Shown here: piece by piece, positions 19,152 through 34,243 of the stretch
Position numbering within the stretch: the stretch's first letter is position 1
Layout: each line of letters opens with the position of its first letter
Assembly (NCBI GenBank): GCA_002095305.1
Contig: MIEI01000002.1
Location: 1 to 64,000 of the forward strand
Length of the DNA: 64,000 bases
Direction of reading: 5' to 3'
Source of the DNA: Pantoea brenneri
GTDB lineage: Bacteria > Pseudomonadota > Gammaproteobacteria > Enterobacterales > Enterobacteriaceae
The notes under the pieces: generated by a model
Databases searched by the model: none
What the model saw: only the letters and a program-made list of their open reading frames with translations
Told to the model about the DNA's origin: nothing
Made by a program: the position numbers and the translations under genes

Positions 19152-21040
19152 ATGTTTTATCAGGATCCTTTTGACGTCATCGTAATTGGTGGTGGTCATG
19201 CGGGCACCGAAGCCGCAATGGCGGCAGCCCGAATGGGTCAGCAAACCCTGTTACTCACCCATAACATTGATACGCTTGGACAAATGTCCTGTAACCCGGC
19301 GATCGGTGGCATTGGCAAAGGACATCTGGTGAAGGAAGTGGACGCCATGGGGGGTCTGATGGCCCACGCAATCGATCAGGCCGGTATCCAGTTTAGGATA
19401 CTAAACGCCAGCAAAGGCCCGGCGGTCAGGGCAACCCGTGCTCAGGCCGATCGCGTGCTCTATCGGCAGGCGATCCGCACTGCGCTGGAGAATCAGCCCA
19501 ACCTGATGATCTTCCAGCAGGCGGTCGACGATCTGATTGTGGAAAACGATCGGGTAGTCGGTGCCGTTACCCAGATGGGGCTGAAATTCCGGGCGAAGAC
19601 CGTGGTACTGACGGTCGGGACTTTCCTCGACGGTAAAATTCATATCGGACTGGATAACTACAGCGGCGGTCGCGCAGGCGATCCACCTTCCATTCCGCTG
19701 GCAAAACGTCTGCGTGCCCTGCCACTGCGGGTTAATCGCCTGAAAACCGGTACACCGCCGCGCATTGATGCGCGCAGCATCGACTTCAGCGTACTGGCGC
19801 CGCAGCATGGCGATAACCCGATGCCGGTGTTTTCGTTCATGGGCAATGCCGCTCAGCATCCGCAGCAGGTGCCGTGCTGGATCACCCATACCAACGAAAA
19901 AACCCATGAAGTGATCCGCAATAACCTCGATCGCAGCCCGATGTATGCCGGGATCATCGAAGGGATCGGCCCGCGTTACTGCCCGTCGATCGAAGACAAG
20001 GTGATGCGTTTTGCCGATCGTAACGCGCATCAGATCTCCTTGAACCGGAAGGGCTGACCAGTAACGAAATTTACCCGAACGGCATCTCAACCAGCCTGCC
20101 GTTTGACGTACAGATCCAGATCGTGCGATCGATGCAGGGCATGGAAAATGCGAAGATCGTACGTCCGGGCTATGCCATCGAGTATGACTTTTTTGATCCA
20201 CGCGATCTGAAACCGACGCTGGAGAGCAAATTCATTAACGGTCTGTTCTTTGCCGGACAGATCAACGGCACCACCGGCTACGAAGAAGCAGCCGCGCAGG
20301 GGATGCTGGCCGGCCTCAACGCCGCGCGTCAGTCTGCCGACAAAGAGGGCTGGGCACCGCGTCGCGATCAGGCTTACCTCGGCGTACTGGTTGACGACCT
20401 CTGCACCCTCGGTACCAAAGAGCCGTACCGCATGTTTACCTCCCGCGCCGAGTATCGTCTGATGCTGCGTGAGGATAATGCCGATCTGCGTCTGACCGAA
20501 ACTGGCCGCGAGCTGGGCCTGGTCGATGATGCCCGCTGGGCGCGTTTCAACCAGAAGCTGGAAGCGATTGAGCAGGAGCGTCAGCGTCTGCGCGATATCT
20601 GGGTACACCCTAAATCTGAGCGCGTTGCCGAGGTGAACACCGTCCTCAGCGCGCCGCTGACCAAAGAAGCCAGTGGCGAAGATTTGCTGCGTCGGCCGGA
20701 AATGACCTATCTCACCCTGATGACGCTGGATACCTTTGGCCCGGCGCTGGCCGATGAGCAAGCGGCAGAGCAGGTTGAGATTCAGGTCAAATATGAAGGA
20801 TACATTGCGCGTCAGCAGGAAGAGATCGATCGTCAGCAGCGCAACGAGAATACCCTGTTGCCGGTGGATCTGGATTATCGCCAGGTCAACGGCCTGTCAA
20901 ATGAGGTGATCGCGAAGCTGAATGACCACAAGCCAACCTCGATTGGCCAGGCGACGCGCATTTCCGGCATCACGCCGGCGGCTATCTCTATTCTGCTTAT
21001 TTATCTGAAAAAACAGGGTCTGCTGCGCAAAAGCGCCTGA
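19152..21040 (+). CDS. mnmG: tRNA uridine-34 carboxymethylaminomethyl enzyme MnmG (GidA), frameshifted in this sequence
   Basis: FAD enzyme that with MnmE installs the (carboxymethyl)aminomethyl group on wobble uridine of tRNAs. The FAD-binding Rossmann motif is [17 protein letters not shown] (about 13-29); [16 protein letters not shown] and the GidA signature [11 protein letters not shown] are present. The frame breaks at about 20036: ...RNAHQI is followed by SLNRKG-stop, whereas one added T (ATCTTCCTT for ATCTCCTT) gives [16 protein letters not shown]. The restored length is 629 residues, exactly that of E. coli. First gene clockwise of oriC; rsmG follows after a hairpin. Confidence 0.94.
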
Positions 21041-21048
21041 CCTGAAAC

Positions 21049-21068
21049 GGGGCGAGGCGACTCGCCCC
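21049..21068 (+). other. Hairpin between mnmG and rsmG
   Basis: 7-bp stem GGGGCGA / TCGCCCC with a 6-base loop in the 47-base gap. There is no T-run, so it is an intercistronic structure rather than a firm terminator. Confidence 0.5.
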
Positions 21069-21087
21069 CGCTGACTGGACTTACGCT

Positions 21088-21705
21088 GTGATCAACACAC
21101 TCACCTCGCTGCTACAGGCAGCCAAGATTTCCCTCTCCGATCAACAAAAACAGCAGCTGGTTGCCTACGTCGGCCTGCTGGACAAGTGGAATAAAGCCTA
21201 CAACCTGACGTCAGTGCGCGATCCGCAGCAGATGCTGATTCGCCATATACTCGACAGCATTGTGGTGGCACCACACCTGATCGGTTCGCGCTTTATTGAT
21301 GTCGGTACCGGACCGGGCCTGCCAGGCATTCCGCTGGCGATTGTGATGCCTGATGCGCACTTTACGCTGCTCGACAGCCTCGGTAAGCGGGTGCGTTTCC
21401 TGCGGCAGGTACAGCATGAGTTAGGACTTACTAACATTACGCCGGTGCAGAGCCGGGTTGAAGACTTCCCGGCAGAGCCACCGTTTGATGGCGTGATCAG
21501 CCGGGCATTCGCCTCACTGACTGACATGGTTAACTGGTGTCATCATCTGCCCGGGGCAGAAGGGCGCTTTTTTGCCCTTAAAGGTGTCCGTCCGGATGAT
21601 GAAATCGCCAGCTTACCGGCCGGCTATCGCTGTGATGAGGTGATTAAGCTGCAGGTTCCTCAGCTGGAAGGCGACCGGCACCTTGTTATCCTCCGTCAGC
21701 AATAG
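21088..21705 (+). CDS. rsmG: 16S rRNA (guanine-527-N7) methyltransferase RsmG (GidB)
   Basis: SAM-dependent methyltransferase of G527 in 16S rRNA. SAM-binding motif [16 protein letters not shown] (about 69-84), then [15 protein letters not shown] and SRAFASL, all conserved in GidB. The start is a GTG at 21088 that corresponds to the E. coli start; the ribosome-binding site is weak. 205 residues against 207 in E. coli. Confidence 0.94.
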   Translation: MINTLTSLLQAAKISLSDQQKQQLVAYVGLLDKWNKAYNLTSVRDPQQMLIRHILDSIVVAPHLIGSRFIDVGTGPGLPGIPLAIVMPDAHFTLLDSLGKRVRFLRQVQHELGLTNITPVQSRVEDFPAEPPFDGVISRAFASLTDMVNWCHHLPGAEGRFFALKGVRPDDEIASLPAGYRCDEVIKLQVPQLEGDRHLVILRQQ

Positions 21706-22298
21706 GCCTGAAATAGATAAGGATTTAACCCGCTTCAGCGATTTGTCTTATCCCGCTGACTGGTGAAAAAAAGTGCATTTGATGCGTTAATAATAAAGGA
21801 TTTTCATTAAGCCTCTGACGGCGGAAGGTTAAAAACGCCGACGGAAATTATCCGAAAAGCTCTGTTACATTTAACGTTTAATTCACATTTAGTTAGCACA
21901 AAGATCACTTGTATAGCGGACTAACGGAATAAAAATAGTCACGCCAGAAAATATATCAAGGTAATTACCTGGCGTGCGTAATATGAATTTCACGATTCTC
22001 ATGCACAGTTCGATGTCAATAGCGTGTTTTCAGTGAAAATAGGCTTTTTTGGCGGGTAATATATTTTCAACTTGCTGATTTTTATGGCTTTATCGCGGAT
22101 ATGAACGGCATGTAATTAGCGTTCTGAGAAAAGTCCTGGCGGCGCGAATGCTTATTATGTGATCTAAAGCACGCTTTAAAAGCAACTCGCCAGCCAATTT
22201 TCAGCCGGGAAAAGGCGAATCCTTACCGGGGGATGTTTGGAAAAATAGCCCTCCGGAAAGAAATTTAAATAATTGTTCACCTTTTCGCTACTTACCGA
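21706..22298. other. Long non-coding gap before the atp operon
   Basis: About 600 bases without a supportable gene. It is A+T-rich and has an 8-bp inverted repeat (21940-21976). Toward the end, TGTGATCTAAAGCACGC at about 22160 resembles sequence found upstream of atpI in relatives. E. coli also has a long gap here. Confidence 0.5.
21940..21976. repeat. Inverted repeat in the rsmG-atpI gap
   Basis: CACGCCAG (21940-21947) and CTGGCGTG (21969-21976) are perfect reverse complements, and GGTAATTACC (21960-21969) between them is itself a palindrome. Role unknown. Confidence 0.5.
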
Positions 22299-22326
22299 TT
22301 GAAATCGCAGGTGCGGCCCGTATAAT
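22299..22326 (+). promoter_or_regulatory. Probable atp operon promoter
   Basis: TTGAAA (22299-22304), 16 bases, then a perfect TATAAT (22321-22326): a strong sigma-70 promoter about 90 bases before atpI. Confidence 0.7.
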
Positions 22327-22418
22327 TTGCACGGCTTTTGCTGCTTGACTCAAATGCGTAAAGGCAGTCTTATACGACACGCGACATACCCCGAATGGGG
22401 CAGGAGAGTATCAGCGTC

Positions 22419-23626
<1,208 letters not shown>

Positions 23627-23657
23627 TTTTTTTCTCAACACTACTTTCCCTCTCTAT

Positions 23658-23691
23658 TCCGGGTGACGGCCATCAGGCCGCGGCCCGGAAG
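23658..23691 (+). other. Hairpin between atpB and atpE
   Basis: TTCCGGG (23658-23664) and CCCGGAA (23685-23691) pair, with a further GGCC/GGCC pairing inside. Probably protects or separates the highly translated atpE message. Confidence 0.5.
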
Positions 23692-23703
23692 ATGAAGGGA
23701 GCA

Positions 23704-24546
<843 letters not shown>

Positions 24547-24560
24547 GGAGGGAGGGGCTG

Positions 24561-25094
24561 ATGTCTGATCTGATTACTGTAGCTCGCCCCTACGCCAAAG
24601 CAGCTTTTGACTTTGCTGTTGAGCATCAAGGTATTGAACGCTGGCAACAGATGCTGGCGTTTGCCGCAGAAGTGGCTCGCAATGAACAGATGGCTGATCT
24701 TCTTTCAGGTGCGTTAGCACCCGAAGCGTTGGCAGCGTCGTTTAACGCAGTCTGTGGTGATCAACTGGATGAACCCGCGCAGAACCTGATTAAGGTGATG
24801 GCGGAAAACGGACGTTTGACAGCGCTTCCGGCAGTACTGGCCCAATTCATCGACCTGCGTGACGCTTATGAAGCCACCGCAGAAGTTGATGTTATCTCCG
24901 CCAGTACGCTGAGTGACGACCAGCTGAATAAAATCAGCGCCGCGATGGAAAAACGTCTGTCACGCAAAGTTAAGCTGAATTGCAAAATTGATAAGTCTGT
25001 GATGGCAGGCGTGATCATCCGTTCGGGTGATCTGGTTATTGATGGCAGCGTACGCGGCCGTCTTGACCGTCTGGCTGACGTCTTGCAGTCTTAA
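24561..25094 (+). CDS. atpH: ATP synthase subunit delta (AtpH)
   Basis: Caps the F1 head and binds the b stalk. 177 residues; N-terminal helical bundle starting [16 protein letters not shown], and the C-terminal [22 protein letters not shown] segment typical of OSCP/delta proteins. Preceded by GGAGGGAGG. Confidence 0.97.
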   Translation: MSDLITVARPYAKAAFDFAVEHQGIERWQQMLAFAAEVARNEQMADLLSGALAPEALAASFNAVCGDQLDEPAQNLIKVMAENGRLTALPAVLAQFIDLRDAYEATAEVDVISASTLSDDQLNKISAAMEKRLSRKVKLNCKIDKSVMAGVIIRSGDLVIDGSVRGRLDRLADVLQS

Positions 25095-25108
25095 GGGGAC
25101 TGGAGCAT

Positions 25109-26650
25109 ATGCAACTGAATTCCACCGAAATCAGCGAACTGATCAAGCAGCGCATTGCTCAGTTCAATGTCGTGAGTGAAGCTCACAACGAAGGTACGAT
25201 TGTTTCTGTAAGTGACGGTATCATCCGCGTACACGGCCTGGCCGATGTGATGCAGGGTGAGATGATTGCCCTGCCGGGCAACCGTTACGCGATTGCCCTG
25301 AACCTCGAGCGTGACTCAGTAGGTGCAGTGGTAATGGGTCCTTACGCTGACCTCGCCGAAGGCATGAAGGTGAAGTGTACTGGCCGTATTCTGGAAGTAC
25401 CGGTAGGCCGTGGTCTGCTGGGCCGTGTGGTGAACACCCTGGGTGCACCAATCGACGGTAAAGGCGCAATCGACAACGACGGTTTCTCACCGGTTGAAGT
25501 GATTGCACCAGGCGTTATCGACCGTCAGTCAGTCGACCAGCCGGTTCAGACCGGTTATAAGTCGGTCGATGCGATGATTCCAATCGGCCGTGGCCAGCGT
25601 GAGCTGATCATCGGTGACCGTCAGACCGGTAAAACCGCGATGGCGATCGATGCGATCATCAACCAGCGCGACTCGGGCATCAAGTGTGTCTACGTTGCGA
25701 TTGGTCAGAAAGCCTCAACCATCTCTAACGTGGTTCGCAAGCTGGAAGAGCATGGCGCGCTGCAGAACACCATTGTTGTGGTGGCCTCTGCTTCTGAATC
25801 TGCTGCCCTGCAGTATCTCTCTCCGTACGCAGGCTGTGCGATGGGTGAATACTTCCGTGACCGCGGTGAAGATGCGCTGATCGTTTATGATGATCTCTCT
25901 AAGCAGGCAATTGCTTACCGTCAGATCTCTCTGCTGCTGCGCCGTCCACCAGGTCGTGAAGCATTCCCTGGTGACGTGTTCTATCTCCACTCCCGTCTGC
26001 TGGAACGTGCATCACGCGTAAGCGCTGATTATGTTGAGCGTTTCACTAACGGTGCCGTGACAGGTAAAACCGGTTCACTGACTGCACTGCCGATCATCGA
26101 AACCCAGGCGGGCGACGTTTCTGCGTTCGTTCCGACCAACGTAATCTCGATTACTGATGGTCAGATCTTCCTGGAGTCGAACCTGTTCAACTCCGGTATT
26201 CGTCCGGCGGTTAACCCAGGTATTTCGGTATCGCGTGTTGGTGGTGCTGCACAGACCAAGATCATCAAGAAACTGTCCGGTGGTATCCGTACCGCGCTGG
26301 CACAGTATCGTGAACTGGCGGCGTTCTCGCAGTTCGCCTCTGATCTGGACGATGCAACCCGTAAACAGCTGAGCCACGGTCAGAAAGTCACCGAGCTGCT
26401 GAAGCAGAAACAGTATGCGCCGATGTCAGTCGCGCAGCAGGGTCTGGTTCTGTTCGCGGCCGAGCGTGGCTATCTGAACGACGTTGAGCTGGCAAAAATT
26501 GGCAGCTTCGAAGCTGCACTGCTGGCCTTCGCCGATCGCGATCACGCCGAGCTGATGGCTGAAATCAACCAGTCGGGTAACTACAACAACGATATCGAAG
26601 CCAAGCTGAAAGGCCTGATCGATACGTTTAAAGCAACCCAGTCCTGGTAA
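25109..26650 (+). CDS. atpA: ATP synthase subunit alpha (AtpA)
   Basis: Non-catalytic nucleotide-binding subunit of F1. 513 residues as in E. coli, with P-loop [14 protein letters not shown] (about 169-182), [21 protein letters not shown] and the C-terminal helical domain. The ATG lies behind a GGGGACTGGAG region 14 bases after atpH. Confidence 0.98.
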   Translation: MQLNSTEISELIKQRIAQFNVVSEAHNEGTIVSVSDGIIRVHGLADVMQGEMIALPGNRYAIALNLERDSVGAVVMGPYADLAEGMKVKCTGRILEVPVGRGLLGRVVNTLGAPIDGKGAIDNDGFSPVEVIAPGVIDRQSVDQPVQTGYKSVDAMIPIGRGQRELIIGDRQTGKTAMAIDAIINQRDSGIKCVYVAIGQKASTISNVVRKLEEHGALQNTIVVVASASESAALQYLSPYAGCAMGEYFRDRGEDALIVYDDLSKQAIAYRQISLLLRRPPGREAFPGDVFYLHSRLLERASRVSADYVERFTNGAVTGKTGSLTALPIIETQAGDVSAFVPTNVISITDGQIFLESNLFNSGIRPAVNPGISVSRVGGAAQTKIIKKLSGGIRTALAQYRELAAFSQFASDLDDATRKQLSHGQKVTELLKQKQYAPMSVAQQGLVLFAAERGYLNDVELAKIGSFEAALLAFADRDHAELMAEINQSGNYNNDIEAKLKGLIDTFKATQSW

Positions 26651-26702
26651 TGTCTGGCGGCTTGTCTGAAAAGGCAGGCCGCAAGGCTTTGAGGAGAAGC
26701 TA

Positions 26703-27569
26703 ATGGCCGGCGCAAAAGAGATACGAAGCAAGATCGGAAGCGTGAAAAACACGCAGAAGATCACCAAAGCGATGGAAATGGTCGCCGCCTCCAAGATGCG
26801 TAAAACGCAGGAACGCATGGCGGCCAGCCGTCCGTATGCAGACACCATGCGCAAAGTGATTGGTCACCTTGCGTTGGGTAATCTGGAATACAAGCACCCT
26901 TACCTGCAAGAGCGCGACGTTAAGCGCGTCGGCTACCTGGTCGTTTCAACTGACCGCGGGCTTTGTGGTGGTTTGAACATTAACCTGTTCAAGAAAGTAC
27001 TGGCAGATATGAAGTCCTGGTCCGATAAAGGCGTGCAGAGCGATCTGTCGATTATCGGTTCTAAAGGGGCGTCATTCTTCAGTTCTGTTGGTGGCAACAT
27101 CGTGGCGCAAGTCAGCGGCATGGGCGATAAACCTACCCTGTCTGACCTGATTGGCCCGGTAAAAGTGATGTTGCAGGCTTATGATGAAGGCCGCATCGAC
27201 AAACTGATGATCGTCAGTAACAAGTTCAATAACACCATGTCTCAGACTCCGACCATTACCCAACTGCTGCCGTTACCGCCAGCGGAAGGTGAAGAAGAGA
27301 TGAAGGCGAAGACCTGGGATTACCTGTACGAACCCGATCCGAAAGCGCTGCTGGATACCCTGCTGCGTCGTTACGTCGAATCGCAGGTTTATCAGGGTGT
27401 GGTGGAAAATCTGGCCAGTGAGCAGGCCGCACGTATGGTGGCGATGAAAGCCGCAACCGATAACGGCGGAAATCTGATCAAAGAGCTGCAGTTGGTGTAC
27501 AACAAAGCTCGTCAGGCCAGCATCACCCAGGAACTTACCGAGATCGTCTCGGGGGCCTCCGCGGTTTAA
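26703..27569 (+). CDS. atpG: ATP synthase subunit gamma (AtpG)
   Basis: Central rotor shaft. 288 residues; N-terminal coiled-coil helix [29 protein letters not shown] and C-terminal partner helix [25 protein letters not shown], with a Rossmann-like middle ([12 protein letters not shown]). AGGAGAAGC precedes the ATG. Confidence 0.97.
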   Translation: MAGAKEIRSKIGSVKNTQKITKAMEMVAASKMRKTQERMAASRPYADTMRKVIGHLALGNLEYKHPYLQERDVKRVGYLVVSTDRGLCGGLNINLFKKVLADMKSWSDKGVQSDLSIIGSKGASFFSSVGGNIVAQVSGMGDKPTLSDLIGPVKVMLQAYDEGRIDKLMIVSNKFNNTMSQTPTITQLLPLPPAEGEEEMKAKTWDYLYEPDPKALLDTLLRRYVESQVYQGVVENLASEQAARMVAMKAATDNGGNLIKELQLVYNKARQASITQELTEIVSGASAV

Positions 27570-27599
27570 CCAGGTTTGGAATTAGGTAGAGGATTCAAG

Positions 27600-28996
<1,397 letters not shown>

Positions 28997-29020
28997 TAAC
29001 GGTTTCCCGGGAGGAATATT

Positions 29021-29440
29021 ATGGCTATGACTTATCACCTGGATGTGGTCAGCGCAGAGAGTCAGTTGTTCTCTGGTCTGGTACAGAAAATTCAGGTGTC
29101 AGGTAGCGAAGGTGAGTTAGGGATTTTCCCTGGCCATGCGCCGCTGCTGACTGCCATTAAGCCTGGAATGATCCGTATCGTGAAACAGCACGGCGAAGAG
29201 GAGTTTATCTACCTCTCTGGCGGCGTGCTGGAAGTGCAGCCGGGCAGCAGCACCGTTCTGGCCGATACCGCTATTCGCGGTACCGATCTGGACGAAGCCC
29301 GCGCCCTGGAAGCGAAACGCAAAGCAGAAGAGCACATGAACAGCAGCCACGGTGACGTGGACTATGCTCAGGCCTCTGCCGAGCTGGCGAAAGCCATTGC
29401 TAAACTGCGCGTGATCGAACTGACCAAAAAAGCGATGTAA
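29021..29440 (+). CDS. atpC: ATP synthase subunit epsilon (AtpC)
   Basis: Rotor-associated inhibitor subunit. 139 residues: N-terminal beta-sandwich ([37 protein letters not shown]) and C-terminal helical hairpin rich in Ala/Lys/Glu. GGGAGGAATATT precedes the ATG. Last gene of the operon, followed by a strong terminator. Confidence 0.97.
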   Translation: MAMTYHLDVVSAESQLFSGLVQKIQVSGSEGELGIFPGHAPLLTAIKPGMIRIVKQHGEEEFIYLSGGVLEVQPGSSTVLADTAIRGTDLDEARALEAKRKAEEHMNSSHGDVDYAQASAELAKAIAKLRVIELTKKAM

Positions 29441-29460
29441 TCCAGCTTTATGCGTCACGA

Positions 29461-29490
29461 AATGCCAGCCTCCGGGCTGGCATTTTTTTT
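29461..29490 (+). terminator. atp operon terminator
   Basis: AATGCCAGCC-TCCG-GGCTGGCATT, perfect 10-bp stem followed by a run of T to 29490. Confidence 0.93.
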
Positions 29491-29600
29491 GCCTGCCGGG
29501 TCATCTGCGCCCTCCCGCCTAATTTCGGCCTGAGAAAAATGTAGTAATCTCACCCTCAAACCGTTTTACTTTCACCCGTAAAAATTCACTCAGGATAGTT

Positions 29601-30970
29601 ATGTCTAACAGTGCGATGAGCGTGGTGATCCTTGCCGCTGGCAAGGGCACCCGTATGTATTCCGATCTGCCAAAAGTTCTGCATACGCTGGCAGGCAAGC
29701 CGATGGTGCAGCATGTGATTGACGCGGCCAAAGGGCTGGGCGCGCAGCAGGTGCATCTGGTTTATGGTCACGGCGGCGATCGTCTTAAAGCCACCCTCAC
29801 CGACAGCGCCCTCAACTGGGTGCTGCAGGCCGAACAACTCGGCACCGGCCACGCCATGCAGCAGGCCGCGCCCTGCTTCGCTGACGATGAAGACATTCTG
29901 ATGCTCTACGGCGACGTACCGCTGATCGCTGAAGCGACGTTACAGCGCCTGCGTGAGGCCAAACCGCAGGGCGGCATCGGCCTGCTCACCGTGGTGCTGG
30001 AGAATCCGACCGGCTATGGCCGCATCGTGCGCGAGAACGGCACCATTGTCGGCATCGTCGAGCAGAAAGATGCCACGCCAGAGCAGCTGCAAATCACTGA
30101 AATCAACACCGGTATCCTGATCGCCAACGGCGGCGATCTGAAACGCTGGCTGGCGCAGCTCACCAACAATAACGCGCAGGGTGAATACTACATCACCGAT
30201 ATCATCGCGCTGGCGCATCAGGAAGGCCGGGTGATTGAGGCGGTTCATCCGACGCGCATCAGTGAGACCGATGGCGTGAATAATCGTCTGCAGCTGGCAA
30301 CGCTGGAACGCACTTATCAGACTGAACAGGCTGAGCGCCTGCTGCTGGCGGGCGTGATGCTGCGCGATCCGGCCCGCTTTGACCTGCGCGGTACCCTGAC
30401 CCACGGCCGGGATGTGGAAATCGACACCAACGTCATCATTGAAGGTCAGGTGGCGCTGGGCGATCGGGTAAAAATCGGCGCGGGCTGCATCATCAAAAAC
30501 AGCGTGATTGGCGACGATTGCGAAATCAGCCTTATTCGGTGATCGAGGATGCGAATCTGGCCAGCGCCTGTACCGTCGGACCTTTCGCCCGACTGCGTCC
30601 CGGCAGTGAGCTGGCACATGCCGCCCATGTCGGCAACTTCGTTGAGATGAAAAAAGCCCGTCTGGGCGAAGGTTCGAAAGCGGGTCACCTCTCCTATCTG
30701 GGCGACGCGGAGATCGGCGCTAACGTCAACATCGGGGCCGGCACCATTACCTGCAACTATGATGGCGCGAATAAATCAAAAACCGTGATCGGTGATAACG
30801 TGTTTGTCGGCTCGGACACCCAGCTGGTGGCGCCGGTCAGCGTGGCGGCAGGTGCTACCATTGCGGCGGGCACCACCATCATGAAAGATGTCACCGAAGC
30901 GGGACTGGTCTACAACCGCAAAGAGCAGAATCACAAAGCGGACTGGCAGCGCCCACAGAAGAAAAAATAA
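29601..30970 (+). CDS. glmU: Bifunctional GlmU (GlcNAc-1-P uridyltransferase / GlcN-1-P acetyltransferase), frameshifted in this sequence
   Basis: Makes UDP-N-acetylglucosamine for peptidoglycan and lipopolysaccharide. N-terminal uridyltransferase (about 1-230) with [19 protein letters not shown]-terminal left-handed beta-helix acetyltransferase (about 250-456) with hexapeptide repeats and [15 protein letters not shown]. The frame breaks at about 30531: ...GDDCEIS reads into LIR-stop, whereas one added C (AGCCCTTAT for AGCCTTAT) gives [25 protein letters not shown]. Restored length 456 residues, exactly that of E. coli. Both activities are needed for growth, so the break is almost surely a sequence error. 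Confidence 0.95.
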
Positions 30971-30977
30971 TTTTTAA

Positions 30978-30998
30978 CGGCCCGCTTCATGCGGGCCG
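30978..30998. other. Hairpin between glmU and glmS
   Basis: CGGCCCGC-TTCAT-GCGGGCCG, 8-bp perfect stem just after glmU; no T-run on the plus strand. In E. coli glmUS mRNA is processed at the glmU stop and glmS is controlled by the GlmZ RNA; a processing or stability role is inferred. Confidence 0.5.
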
Positions 30999-31117
30999 AT
31001 GCAGTGCCAAAACTATAATCCCCACTCTCTACAAGGCTCGGGGAACCGGCAAAGCCGGATATCAGGTCGCATGACAACGAAAGTGGCGAACAGCCATGTA
31101 GTCAGGAAAACATCATT

Positions 31118-32947
31118 ATGTGTGGAATTGTTGGTGCAGTAGCACAACGCGATATCGCAGAAATTCTGCTGGAAGGCCTGCGTCGTCTTGAGTATCGCGG
31201 ATATGATTCGGCCGGTCTGGCCGTGGTCGATCGTCAGGGGCACGTAACGCGCCTGCGACGTTTAGGGAAAGTGCAGAAGCTGGCCGATGCAGCCGAACAG
31301 CAGCCGCTGATTGGCGGCACCGGTATTGCCCATACGCGTTGGGCAACGCACGGCGAGCCGTCGGAAGCCAATGCGCATCCGCACGTTTCTGAGCACATCG
31401 TTATCGTGCACAACGGCATCATTGAAAACCATGAGCCGCTGCGCGCTGCGATGATCGAGCGTGGTTACGTGTTTGCCTCTGAAACCGACACCGAAGTGGT
31501 GGCGCATCTGGTTCACTGGGAGCAGAAGCAGGGCGGAACGCTGCGTGAAGTGGTGCTACGCGTCATCCCGCAACTGCGCGGCGCCTATGGCATGGTGATC
31601 ATGGACAGCCGCGATCCGTCGCTGCTGGTGGCGGCACGCTCCGGCAGCCCGCTGGTGATTGGCCGTGGCGTGGGCGAGAACTTTATTGCCTCCGATCAGC
31701 TGGCGCTGCTGCCGGTGACGCGTCGGTTCATCTATCTGGAAGAGGGTGATATCGCTGAAATCAGCCGTCGCGATGTGACCATCGTTGATCGTACTGGTAA
31801 ACCGGTGACGCGCGCAGAGATCGAATCGACCCTGCAGTATGATGCCGGTGACAAAGGCATCTACCGCCATTACATGCAGAAAGAGATCTACGAGCAGCCG
31901 ATGGCGCTGAAAAGCACCCTGAGCGGCCGTTTCAGTCACGGCCAGGTCGATCTCAGCGAGCTGGGCGCAGGTGCAGAAGCGCTGCTGGCGCAGGTGGAGC
32001 ATATCCAGATTATCGCCTGCGGCACCTCGTATAACTCCGGCATGGTGTCACGCTACTGGTTTGAGTCGCTGGCCAATATTCCGTGTGATGTCGAGATCGC
32101 CTCTGAGTTTCGCTACCGCAAGTCGGCGGTGCGGAAAAACAGCCTGCTGATCACCTTATCGCAATCGGGCGAAACGGCCGATACCCTGGCAGCGCTGCGT
32201 CTCTCCAAAGAGCTGGGCTATCTCGGTTCCCTGGCGGTGTGTAACGTGGCCGGTTCGTCGCTGGTGCGGGAATCTGATCTGGCGCTGATGACCAAAGCGG
32301 GCACCGAAATCGGTGTTGCCTCGACCAAAGCCTTTACTACGCAGCTGGCAGTGTTACTGATGCTGGTGGCGAAGCTGGGCCGGCTGAAAGGCATGGCGGC
32401 GGAAACCGAGCATGAGATTGTCCATGCGCTGCAGGCGCTGCCCAGCCGGATCGAACAGATGCTGGCGCAGGATAAGCTGATTGAAAATCTGGCAGAGGGC
32501 TTCTCAGATAAGCATCATGCGCTGTTCCTCGGCCGCGGCGATCAGTATCCGATCGCCATGGAAGGGGCGCTGAAGCTGAAGGAGATCTCCTACATTCACG
32601 CCGAAGCCTATGCGGCGGGCGAGCTGAAGCACGGCCCGCTGGCGCTGATTGATGCCGATATGCCGGTGATCGTGGTGGCACCCAACAACGAACTGCTGGA
32701 GAAGCTCAAATCCAACATCGAAGAGGTGCGGGCACGCGGCGGTCTGCTGTATGTGTTTGCCGATCAGGATGCGGGCTTCAGCGACAGTGACGGGATGAAG
32801 ATTATCCCGCTGCCCCACGTTGAAGAGGTGATTGCGCCAATCTTCTATACCGTGCCGTTGCAGCTACTGTCGTATCACGTCGCGCTGATCAAAGGCACTG
32901 ACGTCGATCAGCCGCGTAACCTGGCGAAATCGGTTACCGTAGAATAA
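31118..32947 (+). CDS. glmS: Glutamine-fructose-6-phosphate aminotransferase GlmS
   Basis: Makes glucosamine 6-phosphate from fructose 6-phosphate and glutamine, the first step toward UDP-GlcNAc. 609 residues, as in E. coli. The N-terminal Ntn glutaminase domain begins MCGIVGA with Cys2 as nucleophile after Met removal; two SIS isomerase domains follow (ACGTSYNSG near 300; [37 protein letters not shown] near 480); it ends NLAKSVTVE. Confidence 0.97.
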   Translation: MCGIVGAVAQRDIAEILLEGLRRLEYRGYDSAGLAVVDRQGHVTRLRRLGKVQKLADAAEQQPLIGGTGIAHTRWATHGEPSEANAHPHVSEHIVIVHNGIIENHEPLRAAMIERGYVFASETDTEVVAHLVHWEQKQGGTLREVVLRVIPQLRGAYGMVIMDSRDPSLLVAARSGSPLVIGRGVGENFIASDQLALLPVTRRFIYLEEGDIAEISRRDVTIVDRTGKPVTRAEIESTLQYDAGDKGIYRHYMQKEIYEQPMALKSTLSGRFSHGQVDLSELGAGAEALLAQVEHIQIIACGTSYNSGMVSRYWFESLANIPCDVEIASEFRYRKSAVRKNSLLITLSQSGETADTLAALRLSKELGYLGSLAVCNVAGSSLVRESDLALMTKAGTEIGVASTKAFTTQLAVLLMLVAKLGRLKGMAAETEHEIVHALQALPSRIEQMLAQDKLIENLAEGFSDKHHALFLGRGDQYPIAMEGALKLKEISYIHAEAYAAGELKHGPLALIDADMPVIVVAPNNELLEKLKSNIEEVRARGGLLYVFADQDAGFSDSDGMKIIPLPHVEEVIAPIFYTVPLQLLSYHVALIKGTDVDQPRNLAKSVTVE

Positions 32948-32950
32948 CAA

Positions 32951-32982
32951 AGTGGGCCCGGTCGCGGGCCCGCTTCATTTTT
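32951..32982 (+). terminator. glmS terminator
   Basis: GGGCCCG-GTCG-CGGGCCC stem (32954-32971), extendable by A-T and G-C pairs, followed by TTCATTTTT. It separates glmS from the pst promoter. Confidence 0.8.
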
Positions 32983-32987
32983 GCCCG

Positions 32988-33005
32988 CTGTCATATAACT
33001 GTCAT
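32988..33005 (+). promoter_or_regulatory. Pho box 1 upstream of pstS
   Basis: CTGTCATATAACTGTCAT: two CTGTCAT heptamers 11 bases apart, matching the PhoB consensus. Predicts induction by phosphate starvation. Confidence 0.9.
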
Positions 33006-33020
33006 ATTTCGTACATTTCA

Positions 33021-33038
33021 CTGTCATCAAACTGTCCT
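33021..33038 (+). promoter_or_regulatory. Pho box 2 upstream of pstS
   Basis: CTGTCATCAAACTGTCCT, second PhoB site, 33 bases after the first (three helical turns, same face of the DNA). Confidence 0.85.
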
Positions 33039-33112
33039 ATTTTCCCTCCTGCAGCAATCACTGACTCTTACTAAAACGGCCCCGAGCCTGAATTTTCTCC
33101 CCTGGAGGGAAC

Positions 33113-34156
33113 ATGACACTGATGCGTAGCACCGTAGCCCGAATCCTCGCCGCCACCTTTGCAGTCAGCGCGGTATCTGCTTTTGCGGCCACCGATTTGA
33201 CGGGCGCAGGCGGGACGTTCCCGGCGCCGGTTTATGCCAAGTGGGCAGCAGAGTATCAGCAAGCCACCGGTAGCAAAGTTAACTACCAGGGCATCGGTTC
33301 ATCTGGTGGCGTGAAACAAATCATCGCCAAAACCGTCGATTTCGGTGCGTCCGATGCGCCAATGAAAGATGAAGATCTGCAGAAAAATGGCCTGTTCCAG
33401 TTCCCGACGGTAATCGGCGGCGTGGTGCTGGCGGTTAACCTGCCGGGCATCAAATCAGGTGAACTGACGCTGGACGGTAAAACCGTCGGCGACATCTACC
33501 TCGGCACCATCAAAAAGTGGAACGATCCGGCGATCGCTAAACTGAACCCGGGCGTGAAACTGCCAGAGACTAATATCAACGTGGTACGCCGCGCTGATGG
33601 TTCCGGTACTTCGTTTGTCTTCACCAGCTACCTGGCGAAAGTGAACCCGGACTGGAACAGCAAAATCGGTAAAGGCAACACCGTAAACTGGCCGGTCGGT
33701 CTGGGTGGCAAAGGCAACGACGGCGTGGCTGCGTTTGTACAGCGTCTGCCGGGTTCAATCGGCTATGTGGAATACGCCTACGCCAAACAGAACAACCTGA
33801 CCTACACCAAACTGATGGACGCTGATGGCAAACCGGTCGCCCCAGGCGAAACCAGCTTCAGCAACGCGGCGAAAGGCGCAGACTGGAGCAAATCATTTGC
33901 TCAGGACCTGACCTTCCAGAAAGGCGCGGATGCCTGGCCTATCTCTTCCACCACCTTTATCCTGGTTTACAAAGATCAGGCTAATGCGGCCAAAGGCAGC
34001 GAAGTGCTGAAGTTCTTTGACTGGGCATACAAAAACGGCAGCAAAACCGCTACCGCGCTGGATTATGCCGCCCTGCCAGAGAGCGTGACCGAGCAGATTC
34101 GCGCTGCATGGAAAGCCAATATCAAAGACAGTTCTGGTAAGGCGCTTTATCAGTAA
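33113..34156 (+). CDS. pstS: Phosphate-binding periplasmic protein PstS
   Basis: High-affinity periplasmic phosphate receptor for PstCAB. Signal peptide about 1-25 (ending SAFA) and mature start [14 protein letters not shown]. Phosphate-binding loops [20 protein letters not shown] and [11 protein letters not shown] are all present. 347 residues. GGAGG just before the ATG; start aligns with E. coli MKVMRTT. Confidence 0.97.
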   Translation: MTLMRSTVARILAATFAVSAVSAFAATDLTGAGGTFPAPVYAKWAAEYQQATGSKVNYQGIGSSGGVKQIIAKTVDFGASDAPMKDEDLQKNGLFQFPTVIGGVVLAVNLPGIKSGELTLDGKTVGDIYLGTIKKWNDPAIAKLNPGVKLPETNINVVRRADGSGTSFVFTSYLAKVNPDWNSKIGKGNTVNWPVGLGGKGNDGVAAFVQRLPGSIGYVEYAYAKQNNLTYTKLMDADGKPVAPGETSFSNAAKGADWSKSFAQDLTFQKGADAWPISSTTFILVYKDQANAAKGSEVLKFFDWAYKNGSKTATALDYAALPESVTEQIRAAWKANIKDSSGKALYQ

Positions 34157-34157
34157 T

Positions 34158-34189
34158 TGACCGACCCTGGCCGGATTCCGGTTCGGTCA
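34158..34189 (+). other. Hairpin between pstS and pstC
   Basis: TGACCGA (34158-34164) pairs with TCGGTCA (34183-34189), with an inner CCGG-ATT-CCGG. Likely reduces read-through so that pstS is made in excess of the permease; inferred. Confidence 0.5.
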
Positions 34190-34243
34190 GACCCAACGGG
34201 CGGCGTACTGCCGCCCTGATAACTCCTGAAGACTGAGACTTCT

